64,000 bases of DNA from Saprospiraceae bacterium (GTDB taxonomy: Bacteria > Bacteroidota > Bacteroidia > Chitinophagales > Saprospiraceae), in contig JABDMH010000063.1 of the NCBI GenBank assembly GCA_013001595.1, forward strand, positions 50,555 through 114,554. Direction: 5' to 3'. Below the pieces are notes generated by a model. That model was not told the origin of the DNA, did no database searches, and worked only from the letters and a program-made list of their open reading frames with translations. Made by a program: the position numbers and the translations under genes. Below are positions 46,414-54,387 of the stretch, in pieces; position 1 is the first letter of the stretch, and the number at the start of each line of letters is the position of its first letter.

Positions 46414-46611
46414 CCATTTCCCAATACCGAGTTGGCTCAATTTCCGTATGACCTAAGAAAGATTGGCTCCACTATGAGATTTGGGGTAGGCCATACACCC
46501 TATACCCTAATTCCCTCCTCCTTTTGGAAACGATATTTTGGTCGATTTGGCTAAGATATTGATCGACAAGGAGGCAATGGGTGCCGACAGCATTGCTGAC
46601 GTATTGGCCAT
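46414..46611 (+). pseudogene. internal fragment of the PafA-like phosphatase gene
   Basis: Nearly the same DNA as 34506-34705 of the intact gene 12 kb away, covering the part encoding TELAQFPYDLRKIGS to SIVDLLAI. It lacks both ends and has short deletions that shift frame. At its right end it joins the phosphatase-like gene relic in frame at a shared GGCCAT/ATTAC sequence, which looks like a microhomology junction. Confidence 0.85.
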
Positions 46612-46642
46612 TACATTGCAGCAGAATTCAATGTCCAAAGGT

Positions 46643-47348
46643 ATGATCTTACGGAATGACCAAATGAAGCTAGCGACTGTGTCCAAATTCACTGTAATTT
46701 TGTTAATAATGTTAATAAATCAGCACATGATCAGTCAAAACATTCCAGCCATGTTGAGGGATTCCATTAAGGCCCTAGCCGAACAAGAAAACTTGATCAA
46801 TGATTCGCGCAGGGCTGAGCTTGCAGATCTTGCGTCTCAGATTGTAGCCTTAAAGGTTGACAAAGAGTCAGCGAAAGTTACTTTTGTTTGCACACACAAT
46901 TCTCGTCGTAGTCAATTGACTGAAATCTGGTTACGTACAGCAAACCAATATCATCAAATAAAAGATATCGATACTTATTCCGGAGGGACGGAAGCAACGG
47001 CATTCAATCATCGAATGGTCGCAGCCCTAAGAAGATTCGGATTTTCTCTACAGGTCGCCAAGCAAAGCGTCAATACAATTTACCTCGATACGCATGCACA
47101 GAAAAAGATGTTTAGTAAGAAATATGATGCCCCCTCAAACCCAAAGCAAGATTCTATTGCCGTAATGGTATGTGCACAAGCCGAACGAGAATATCCCTTT
47201 GTTCCCGGTGTGAGGGCCCGGGTATTTCTTCCATCATAGATCCAAAAGTTGCTGATGACGGTCCTTTGGAAAATCAGCCTATGACGATAAAGTGAAAGAA
47301 ATCGGCAGGGAAATGATTTATCTCGCCAGCCAAATGCAAGCCAATTAA
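46643..47348 (+). pseudogene. exported LMW-phosphatase/arsenate reductase-like protein, 3'-frameshifted copy
   Basis: Copy of 39500-40219. The exported N-terminus (VILLIMLINQHMISQ) and the active loop FVCTHNSRRSQLTEIW are intact, but the end is broken. After FVPGVRARVFLPS a stop at 47236 cuts off about 35 residues, and the remaining DNA (DPKVADDGP...) is readable only in other frames to a TAA at 47348. A truncated protein could still fold its catalytic loop, so residual function is possible but unlikely. Confidence 0.75.
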
Positions 47349-47477
47349 AGTATGGATCAATTGTTCAAGCACCATGCGAGAAGTTCTACCAAGGTTATTA
47401 GCTATAGGTCTGGGATGCATGTCTCTTTAGTTGCATTCAACAGACTTAGTAACTAGAGCAGCCTTGACTTTAGGCCC

Positions 47478-47509
47478 AAAAAAAAAGTGCAGTCACTGCA
47501 TGACTGCAC
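47478..47509 (-). terminator. intrinsic terminator after small secreted repeat gene
   Basis: GTGCAGTCA (47487-47495), loop CTGCA, TGACTGCAC (47501-47509), followed on the minus strand by nine Ts (47478-47486). It lies 25 bp beyond the stop codon and is the cleanest rho-independent terminator in the window. Confidence 0.92.
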
Positions 47510-47534
47510 CTTCAAACATTTCAAGACCGCTCTG

Positions 47535-47897
47535 CTAATCTCTAGCTAGCGGTTCTGCAACTTTTTTTCGATCTACTAAGTAGCCACGAGGACGAGGGTT
47601 ATCTGCTTCCCAAGCTTTACGGTGTTTTGCATTTGGTCCCTTTAACTTAGCTCTATTGGTAGTAGCGAGGGTACCAGTTTCCTTTACCTGGTTTTCTTCG
47701 CTCCAAACACGTGCATTTTTTGCCTTTGGTCCTTGAACACGCTCTACGTCCAAAGATGCGACGGCAGCAGTTGCTGGTTTTTCAGCTTTCCAAGGTTTAT
47801 AATTTTTAGCTTTAGGTCCCTTCAATTGGGTTCGCGATTGACCATATGTCATCCCCACAGCAAATACTAAAATCATCAATAACAATCCCTTCTTCAT
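47535..47897 (-). CDS. small secreted protein with GPKAKNxKPW repeats
   Basis: 120 residues: signal peptide (MILVFAVGMTYGQ) and about 100 mature residues, very basic. Three repeats at intervals of about 30-38 residues: LKGPKAKNYKPWK, VQGPKAKNARVWS and LKGPNAKHRKAWE, with the shared core GPxAKxx(K/R)xW. I know of no assigned function; similar repeats occur in small Bacteroidota proteins. It has its own promoter and terminator, lies just downstream of a two-component system, and a decayed duplicate is at 40399. The layout suggests it is a target of that regulator. Confidence 0.8.
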   Translation of the reverse strand: MKKGLLLMILVFAVGMTYGQSRTQLKGPKAKNYKPWKAEKPATAAVASLDVERVQGPKAKNARVWSEENQVKETGTLATTNRAKLKGPNAKHRKAWEADNPRPRGYLVDRKKVAEPLARD

Positions 47898-47937
47898 AGC
47901 AAGTCTTTTAAGGTTTAGTATTATTCAAACTCTACTA

Positions 47938-47968
47938 CAAAGATAAGCTGGAGACGAGCTCCAATCAA
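47938..47968 (-). promoter_or_regulatory. promoter of the small secreted repeat gene
   Basis: On the minus strand: TTG (47966-47968), 20-nt spacer, TATCTTTG (47938-47945), an exact match to the Bacteroidota TTG-N19-21-TAnnTTTG pattern, 41 bp before the ATG. The spacer holds an inverted repeat, TGGAG-N5-CTCCA, a candidate regulator site. In the decayed copy the -7 box is altered. Confidence 0.75.
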
Positions 47969-48015
47969 TGGCGATTAATCTGTAAATATCTATCTGGAGA
48001 TTCCCGGAGTAGCTA

Positions 48016-48035
48016 TATCCGTATAAATACGGATA
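48016..48035 (-). promoter_or_regulatory. 20-bp inverted repeat between response regulator and small secreted gene
   Basis: TATCCGTAT-AA-ATACGGATA, perfect 9-bp arms, starting 2 nt after the response regulator stop codon. It could be a weak terminator or a regulator binding site; it lies about 50 bp upstream of the -33 element of the small gene. The core CCGTATAAATACGG survives in the decayed copy near 40842-40855. Confidence 0.55.
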
Positions 48036-48037
48036 CC

Positions 48038-48664
48038 TTAGATCAGATTCAAATGTGCAGCTTTTTTGATCAGTTCGGCAGTATTTTGCACCTGAAGTTT
48101 CTTCATCATATTCACACGATGGGTCTCTACGGTACGTGTGCTAACAAACAAAATTTCGGCAATCTCTTTGGTGGTTTTTCCATCTGAAACGTGCTGCAAT
48201 ACCTCTGTTTCTCTTTCCGAGAGCTGCTTGACCTGATTCCCTTCCAGTGCCATGTTTCGTATCATGAGCTCTGTTATATATGGATTAAAATACTTCTTAC
48301 CAGCGTATACGGTGTGAATGGCTGCAGACAGCTCGTCTTCATTGGCATTTTTAAGTAAATACCCGTAGGCTCCTCCACGGACGCATTTGGCTATATACTG
48401 CCCATCATCGTGCATGGAAAGTGCAATGAATTTTACCGCAGGAAATCTTTTCTTGGCCATGTTGAGCACAGCAAATCCATCCATATTGGGCATGGTTAAA
48501 TCCAATAGCACAACATCAGGCTCTATTCCACCTTCGAGCAAATCCATCAATTCTTGGCCGTCTCCAACGGTACCGAGTACGTCAAAATCTGATTGGGTAG
48601 AAAGTAATGCGCGCACGCCATCCCTAAAAAGTTTGTGGTCATCAGCTATAACTACTTTAATCAT
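48038..48664 (-). CDS. NarL/FixJ-type response regulator
   Basis: 208 residues. Receiver domain 1-120 with acidic pocket D8/D9, phospho-acceptor D55 in VVLLDLTMP and K104 in LLKNA. LuxR-type HTH about 140-205 (LSERETEVLQHVSDGKTTKE, then TRTVETHRVNMMKKL). It overlaps the kinase gene by 8 nt, so the two are translationally coupled and form a pair. The likely nearby target is the small secreted repeat gene. A fragment of a duplicate is at 40861. Confidence 0.95.
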   Translation of the reverse strand: MIKVVIADDHKLFRDGVRALLSTQSDFDVLGTVGDGQELMDLLEGGIEPDVVLLDLTMPNMDGFAVLNMAKKRFPAVKFIALSMHDDGQYIAKCVRGGAYGYLLKNANEDELSAAIHTVYAGKKYFNPYITELMIRNMALEGNQVKQLSERETEVLQHVSDGKTTKEIAEILFVSTRTVETHRVNMMKKLQVQNTAELIKKAAHLNLI

Positions 48665-50411
48665 CTATGTGGGGTATTTCAATTTCGATTGTCGTGCCCT
48701 CTTCATTGGATTTCATCTCAAAAGTACCACCTAATACGCGACTTCGTTCTCTCATATTCAGCAATCCCGATCCAACACTGTTTTTTGTTGTATCAAATCC
48801 ACTTCCATTATCTCGGAAGAAAAAACTAATTCGATCAGGGAATTCGGTCAGTGATAAATGAATTTCTGACGCTTTGGAATGTTTAATCGAATTGTTCAAA
48901 GCTTCCTGAGCAATGCGATAAAGCCCTACATGGACATCCAAAGCAAGGTGCGAATCAGACATCATGTCGTTGACATAGACGATGTCAATTTTTGAGGCAT
49001 CGGACACCATATCTACTAGTCTTGCTAAAGATTGGCCAACTCCAAAATCTATGAGTGCTTGTGGCATCAAGTTATAGGTCATTCTCCGAACCTCGGTGAT
49101 GGTCTCATCTAGCAAATCTCGAATTTTTCTCTTCTCCTCTTCAGGTATCTGATGCTGCTGAATCATCAATTTCAAACTCGTCAAAACCGGACCCATACCA
49201 TCATGAAGCTCCTTAGAAAGTCGTGCCCGTTCTTTCTCTTGACCCTGTAGAATTGATTTTTGTACCAATAGTTGATGCGCTTCCTCCTTCTTATTGAATG
49301 CTTTGAGCTTTTCCCGCATATTGAGCAATGATTTACCAAGGGCATCTTGCTCACTAAGTAGCTCATAGTGTTCTTCCAATTCCATGGCACCGATCTGACT
49401 AGCAAACGTCCTCACTCTGTTTACCGCGTCCACCAGTTGATCTAGCGCCTGAAACATATCTTGGATCTCATCTCTGCTGGCTCTTTGCGGCACCTTCACA
49501 TCAAAGTTCCCCCTAGCCATTTCTTTGAGCAGATCTTTCATCTTGACCAAAGGCCTCACTAGCAAGGAAGCCAATTGAAAGGAGCCAAAGATGGTCAGCC
49601 CCACCAGGAGAATAGAAATGAACAATAGCCTGCGTTGTACCTCAGCTAAAGGTTGCAATGCCTCTACTTCATCAATCTCTGATAAAATGACCCAATGTAA
49701 ATCAGCGGCCAAAAGTGGTCCATACGAACTAAACACTTTGACATCTCTGTAGTCCTTAAATATCTTAGCTCCCTCCTTTCCATCTACTGCCTCCTGGACA
49801 CCCATAGTGTTAGCGTTTATCTCATACGGAGGTGTGTCGGGAAAAAATCGGGATTTTGTCCGGAGATTACCATCGGGACCTACGATATATGTTTCTCCAG
49901 TCTCTCCCATGCCGGTCCTTTCCAAAAGTATTTCTTGAATCTTAGGGGCACGATCTGGAAAGACGATTCTTTTGCCGTCTTCCGTGGGTAGCACATAAGC
50001 GAGGAATATCGATCCGTCGACGCTGAGGTGTGTCAGATCGTATCTGCCATATCTCGTTTGCTTAGAAAGGAATATCCGCATCTTCGCCGTTAATCCTAAA
50101 CTATCATGTTGGAAAGAATAACAACTGGAATCCTCTGGCCAAACAGCAATATCGGGCAGGATTGAGTCTTCTGCCAATAGTCTATCCAAATGAACTGATT
50201 GTTGCGCCAAATACTCTTCGATTTGCACCTTTTTCAGCTGACGAATGGAGCTCAACTGTAATAATACGCGCTGATTAAGTGCATGTCTAAATTGCAAGTA
50301 AAAGAGTAAGCCCAAAGCAAACATGGCCGTTACGACCAGCAAACTAATCAACAATGCCAGGCGATGTTGAATGCTCTTAGACCATAAGACTCGAACTGGA
50401 TTTATCGACAT
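48657..50411 (-). CDS. sensor histidine kinase with extracytoplasmic cache-like domain
   Basis: 584 residues. Two membrane spans (about 18-38 and 262-285) bracket a periplasmic sensor of the double-cache type (about 40-260, with GMGETGETYIVGPDGNLRT and YRDVKVFSSYGPL). Then come HAMP (about 286-340), a coiled coil, a HisKA_3 dimer domain with H403 in LSKELHDGMGPVLTSLKL, and a HATPase domain (about 480-584: ALNNSIKHSKA, DNGSGFD, GSGLLNMRERSRVLGG). The cache sensor suggests detection of a small molecule outside the inner membrane. Coupled with the response regulator; not present in the first duplicated block. Confidence 0.93.
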   Translation of the reverse strand: MSINPVRVLWSKSIQHRLALLISLLVVTAMFALGLLFYLQFRHALNQRVLLQLSSIRQLKKVQIEEYLAQQSVHLDRLLAEDSILPDIAVWPEDSSCYSFQHDSLGLTAKMRIFLSKQTRYGRYDLTHLSVDGSIFLAYVLPTEDGKRIVFPDRAPKIQEILLERTGMGETGETYIVGPDGNLRTKSRFFPDTPPYEINANTMGVQEAVDGKEGAKIFKDYRDVKVFSSYGPLLAADLHWVILSEIDEVEALQPLAEVQRRLLFISILLVGLTIFGSFQLASLLVRPLVKMKDLLKEMARGNFDVKVPQRASRDEIQDMFQALDQLVDAVNRVRTFASQIGAMELEEHYELLSEQDALGKSLLNMREKLKAFNKKEEAHQLLVQKSILQGQEKERARLSKELHDGMGPVLTSLKLMIQQHQIPEEEKRKIRDLLDETITEVRRMTYNLMPQALIDFGVGQSLARLVDMVSDASKIDIVYVNDMMSDSHLALDVHVGLYRIAQEALNNSIKHSKASEIHLSLTEFPDRISFFFRDNGSGFDTTKNSVGSGLLNMRERSRVLGGTFEMKSNEEGTTIEIEIPHIDD

Positions 50412-50511
50412 AAAGTTGTTTACGCTTCAATGTCCTGTGCTATGAACTTTGATAACTACATTAGTATTTGCAATGTCCACCAATCAGCATATCAGTAGCG
50501 ATCAGAAATCA

Positions 50512-51489
50512 CTACCAATTCAATAGCTTTTGCAAGTTGCCTCCTTTGACCTTACTAATATCATCGGCTGTATATTTATCCATGTGCTTATCCACAATAG
50601 TAGGTACACCACTGCCCCATACCAACTGGTCTGGTCCAAACGCTTCGATCACCCACTTGGTAAAAGGTTTAGCACTGAGGTAGTGCGGTTCATCAGTGGC
50701 AAAGTGGTTCAGACCTGATAATTTCATATAAACATTTGGAAACTTGGCTAAGTCGAGCACATCAGCAAACTCGACACCAGTGCCCAAATGAGGCTCTGCC
50801 AAATGATCGATCAATACGCGACACCCGGGAAATTCCTTGATAACTGCAGCAACTTGTTTTGCGTAATCCGGACCAATATGCAATTCGACAATAAAGTTCG
50901 AATCCACTGCTGCCTTCCACAGGTTTCGCACACCTGTATCGCTGAAACTGTCCAAATACATCTCTTTGCCCTTGTGTGCATGGAAACGAGTGGAAACAAT
51001 TCCAGGGTTTGCCTTGGCTAAAGCTTTTAACTTATTTGGCGCATCCTGATCTTTGGGATAGAAAAGACTCGTTCCCCGCAGTCGCTCTGGCTCACGTTCC
51101 AGGCAATCGATGACAAGACGATGATCGTCGCCATAGGGCTCAGGATGAACAATTACGGCGTGATCAATACCAAGCTGATCACAACGATCAAGATAAGCAG
51201 CGAGCGGATCATCTGGCTCCTGCGAAACATCCCTCTGGTAAGTAGCATTGGGATGAAAAGGATATTTCTCCAAATCTCCACTAAAGATGTGCGTGTTCCA
51301 CTCTATTACCGGGGTCTGATCGTTGAAATGATTTTGCCTACTACTGCCCACCAAAGTGGTAGCCGAAACACTTCCCGCTATGCCCAGAGCGCCTCCTATG
51401 ATTCTTTCGTTAAATCTTCTTCTATTCATTAGTACTACATTTAATAAAAGTGTTGTAAAGAGCGGTTGATTTCGTGACTTACAAATCAT
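50512..51489 (-). CDS. amidohydrolase_2 family protein with Tat-like signal
   Basis: 325 residues from ATG 51489, which overlaps the transporter stop as ATGA; an internal ATG at 51429 would give a tighter twin-arginine signal (MNRRRFNERIIGGALG). TIM-barrel: VIEWNTHIFSGD (metal pair N-x-H, partly altered), AVIVHPEPYGDD, VELHIGPDYAKQ, LIDHLAEPHLGTG and LVWGSGVPTIVD (late D to G change). Related proteins act on lactones such as L-fuconolactone. Transport plus amidohydrolase suggests uptake and opening of a lactone or similar acid. Confidence 0.8.
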   Translation of the reverse strand: MICKSRNQPLFTTLLLNVVLMNRRRFNERIIGGALGIAGSVSATTLVGSSRQNHFNDQTPVIEWNTHIFSGDLEKYPFHPNATYQRDVSQEPDDPLAAYLDRCDQLGIDHAVIVHPEPYGDDHRLVIDCLEREPERLRGTSLFYPKDQDAPNKLKALAKANPGIVSTRFHAHKGKEMYLDSFSDTGVRNLWKAAVDSNFIVELHIGPDYAKQVAAVIKEFPGCRVLIDHLAEPHLGTGVEFADVLDLAKFPNVYMKLSGLNHFATDEPHYLSAKPFTKWVIEAFGPDQLVWGSGVPTIVDKHMDKYTADDISKVKGGNLQKLLNW

Positions 51490-52766
51490 TGGATCGCACG
51501 CTGCTCTCGAGCCAATTTACGAAATATGATGGACGCCAGTAGACCAATAAAACCAAATCCAGCTACCAATGCAAATACATGCTGATGCCCTACTGCTCCA
51601 GGAGAGCGATCAATTAAATATCCCATTGCAGGTCCCATAAAAACATCCGGTGTGTACCCAATGAAGGAGACAATTCCGATGGCTGCACCGGTAATCGATA
51701 TAGGTACTTTTGCCTCGTGAAAAAGCGCAAAATAAATGCCCCGAACTGCGTAGATACCCAAACTTGTAGTCACCACCACTAGGATAAGCCACAACGTTGC
51801 ATCACCATGGACCAGACCCATTGCTATGCATAAACTGCCTACGATCAAAATGACAAAACTTCCAATTGCCACTGTTGAAGCAAGCATCCGATCGCCAAGG
51901 AAGCCAGCTGCAATAGCCGCTACAGGACGCACCCAGAAGGATATGGTGCCCATCCTCGCAGCATCCACATCATCGTAAGCAAATGCATCACTGACATACA
52001 ATGAAAAGTCGTCGGTAGACTTGTATGCCACATAGGCGCAGACGACAATAATCGATTGCAGCCACAGCGTCCTTTTTCTCAGCAGCGTCTTTGGCCAATG
52101 GAAAGCTCTGGTGCCTTTTTCCGGACCATCAACACCATGCGGAATAAACCACCATACCAATGCAGCGGTTCCCAAAGTAAAAAATGCACAGAACCAGATG
52201 ACTTCTGCTAGTGCCGACTCACGCTCCAGTAAACTTGCAGAGGCCACATCCAATGGTAAAAGTGAAGCAAAAATAAACACAAGTAGACTTGCCAATACTG
52301 CCGCTAGTAGACCGCGTCCACCATCCAAGACCCCAAATACCTTGCTCTGATTTCGCATGCCTCCTAGGATCCTCGTGGACCGTATGAGCGCTGCCCAGAA
52401 CAATAGAATGGTGCTAATTCCCCAGAAAGCATAAAGGAATACAAGGATGGTCAAACTAGGAATCAGGGCAAAAATAAATCCGGCTGCTGCGGTACACACC
52501 AAGGCTATGGTCATCAACCATTTAGCAGAAAACCGATCTGCCAAGGGACCTCCAAAAAAGTAAGATCCCATTGCCACAATCCCATAGGCCGAAAAAGCAG
52601 ATCCCAGTTGAAAATTGGTAATCTCAAAGACATCAAGAAAGGTGGGACGAAATACCCTGATGATTACAAATGGCAGAAGAAATACGGTTTCCCCAGCAAT
52701 AATCAGTATGAGCATCGGCACATGCCTAGCCCAATTATTTGGCACTTCCTCTACTGCATCTGTCAT
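51486..52766 (-). CDS. MFS transporter
   Basis: 426 residues with about 12 membrane spans and a central loop (about 210-225). The first half has GGPLADRFSAKWLMT, the MFS motif A position between spans 2 and 3; a second, weaker one (GFLGDRMLASTV) follows span 8. It resembles transporters for organic or sugar acids (hexuronate/galactonate type), but the substrate cannot be read from sequence. Coupled to the amidohydrolase by a 4-nt overlap. Confidence 0.88.
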   Translation of the reverse strand: MTDAVEEVPNNWARHVPMLILIIAGETVFLLPFVIIRVFRPTFLDVFEITNFQLGSAFSAYGIVAMGSYFFGGPLADRFSAKWLMTIALVCTAAAGFIFALIPSLTILVFLYAFWGISTILLFWAALIRSTRILGGMRNQSKVFGVLDGGRGLLAAVLASLLVFIFASLLPLDVASASLLERESALAEVIWFCAFFTLGTAALVWWFIPHGVDGPEKGTRAFHWPKTLLRKRTLWLQSIIVVCAYVAYKSTDDFSLYVSDAFAYDDVDAARMGTISFWVRPVAAIAAGFLGDRMLASTVAIGSFVILIVGSLCIAMGLVHGDATLWLILVVVTTSLGIYAVRGIYFALFHEAKVPISITGAAIGIVSFIGYTPDVFMGPAMGYLIDRSPGAVGHQHVFALVAGFGFIGLLASIIFRKLAREQRAIQ

Positions 52767-52924
52767 GCAGACGAATAATACTCAATAAAACTGAAGAATG
52801 GAAACGGCTGTAGACAACCATTCAAACCAAGCTCATGTTCTCTAGCAAAAGCTTGCAATGATAAATAGCGTATTATACAGAGCAGATACCAGGGGTCATG
52901 CCAATCATGGTTGGTTAGATACTT

Positions 52925-53087
52925 AGGGATCGTTAGATAATAACGTTCTCGATTTAGACGATGTTACTTTGAATTTAGGTAAGGCATAAAAAATAAGCAT
53001 AGTGGGGCTACGTGAATTTTTTATAACGCAGTATAAATTCAAAAGAATCAGTATAAATAGGGAAGTTATTTTTTTATCGGTCCCTTA
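52925..53087 (+). repeat. MITE-like repeat with imperfect terminal inverted repeats
   Basis: About 163 bp. The left end reads AGGGATCGTTAGATAA, and the right end, on the other strand, AGGGACCGATAAAAAA. The left module (52925-53010) matches 58769-58875 and the right module (53019-53087) matches 59589-59652 and, inverted, 18994-19051. No coding sequence. The size, ends and copy number fit a small non-autonomous element or the ends of a lost one. Confidence 0.6.
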
Positions 53088-53361
53088 CCATACCTTCAGC
53101 TTCGGAAGTTACCATGATCCAGCGAGGATGAATTTTGGAGCCTTGCGGGTTTTGAACGACGATACGGTTTCACCAGGCAGGGGATTTGCAAGACATCGAC
53201 ATGGAGATTATTTCCATTCCGCTCGAAGGAGATCTCGAACATCAAGATAGCACCGGAAATAAAGCCATCATTAGGGAAGGTGACATTCAGGTTATGAATG
53301 CCGGTAGTGGCATTTTCCACAGTGAAAAGATAGAAACCTGGACAAGCAAGTAAAATTCCGA
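53088..53361 (+). pseudogene. pirin-family (YhaK-like) gene fragment
   Basis: Readable in three frames: YHTFSFGSYHDPARMNFGAL and [14 protein letters not shown] in the first, [20 protein letters not shown] then [17 protein letters not shown] in the second, [10 protein letters not shown] in the third. This is the N-terminal half of a pirin cupin, lacking its first about 20 residues. It starts immediately after the repeat at 52925-53087, so the repeat probably interrupted or recombined into the gene. Pirins are cupin dioxygenase-like proteins. Confidence 0.82.
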
Positions 53362-53362
53362 G

Positions 53363-53597
53363 ACCATTGACCGAGCGATATCTCCAACCTTAGATCTCCG
53401 TTAGCTACCACCCGTTGGCCATGTTGGATAATGCTCACTCCGGTTTGATGCCCCTATGGGTAAATGTCATCAAATGCGGTCACATCTAATCCAGGAGTGG
53501 AGAAATACCCTCGCTCGTTCAGGCGTAGTGACTGCGCATCAATGCTTTGCCATAGGCAAGACAAACCAAAAACAAAGATGATGTAAAGCACTTTCAT
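53363..53597 (-). pseudogene. N-terminal fragment of a secreted protein (YPEGHQ-type), nonsense-mutated
   Basis: From ATG 53597: signal peptide VLYIIFVFGLSCLWQ, then LRLNERGYFSTPGLDVTAFD and DIYP, a TAG at 53454-53456 where relatives have E, and the readable continuation GHQTGVSIIQHGQRVVANGD with LRLEISLGQW before the sequence ends at the pirin fragment. Related secreted proteins in Bacteroidota and Planctomycetes are annotated as glycoside-hydrolase-like; the function is not established. Two gene fragments therefore meet tail to tail. Confidence 0.65.
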
Positions 53598-53900
53598 TTC
53601 TGCGATGTTTTCTAAAGTTCGAAAGTTAGTGAAAAGGAGGAATTTCACTTTATATTCTTTGAAGTCAGCTTGATATACCCTCGTTTGAAAGTCACGTCAT
53701 ACAAAAGACGAAAATTTAATTATAGTCCTTAAAAATGTGGTCCAACATGATCAATATCATGTTTAGGCCAATCATACTTTACGACATTGAATAATGCTGC
53801 GAGAGAGTTGAAGGGTAACAGACCTCCGGGCACATGAGAAAGCTGACTAATTGAGATGCAAATAATTTGGATTGTCTACAGTTCTTGACATAATGCCGAT

Positions 53901-54386
53901 ATGAAAAATAGAACCTTATTCTGTATTGCCTTATTCCTGATATTATACATTGCCACACCCCAACTTCATGCTCAGGTTCCAGATCGGTCGGTCATCTCTA
54001 GTAGCTATCAGACTAAGGAAAGGATGGGAGAATGGGTGCTTGGAGAAACCATCATCGCAGATTTTCGCGGCATTTCACAAGAATTAAACAGCGGCTTTCT
54101 TGTCGGCCAGCTGAAATTGATGAGTACTTCCACCGATAGGCAGCCAGCCTACACATTGGACGTGTTTCCCAATCCATGCAGAGATCAAATTCACATCCAA
54201 AAAAGTTTCCCAGATGTGGTGACCATCGAACTCCGTGACCTTCACGGACGAAGCCACATTCGGCAAAAGCTGTCCAGCCAAAATTCGACCATTTTGATTT
54301 CCCAGTTGCCAACGGGTCCGTATTTCTTGCACCATCACTCCAGTTCTCTAGAGGGCGGAATTCTCTTACTACTTAAAGTCAACTAA
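53901..54386 (+). CDS. T9SS sorting-domain protein, short
   Basis: 161 residues. Signal peptide ([15 protein letters not shown]), a short mature region ([17 protein letters not shown]) and a type A T9SS C-terminal domain from about 85 ([27 protein letters not shown]). It ends 1 nt before the collagen-like gene. The pair may be a secreted helper with a large surface fibre. Confidence 0.85.
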   Translation: MKNRTLFCIALFLILYIATPQLHAQVPDRSVISSSYQTKERMGEWVLGETIIADFRGISQELNSGFLVGQLKLMSTSTDRQPAYTLDVFPNPCRDQIHIQKSFPDVVTIELRDLHGRSHIRQKLSSQNSTILISQLPTGPYFLHHHSSSLEGGILLLLKVN

Positions 54387-54387
54387 C

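Noticed and set aside
46538..47239. Genuine fusion of a phosphatase domain to the LMW phosphatase
   Set aside because: The phosphatase part is an internal 65-codon piece without catalytic residues and the fusion lies at a duplication junction.
53363..53456. 3' part of the pirin gene on the plus strand
   Set aside because: The plus-strand reading is poor; on the minus strand the same bases read as a continuous GHQTGVSIIQHGQRVVANGD segment in frame with the secreted gene start at 53597.
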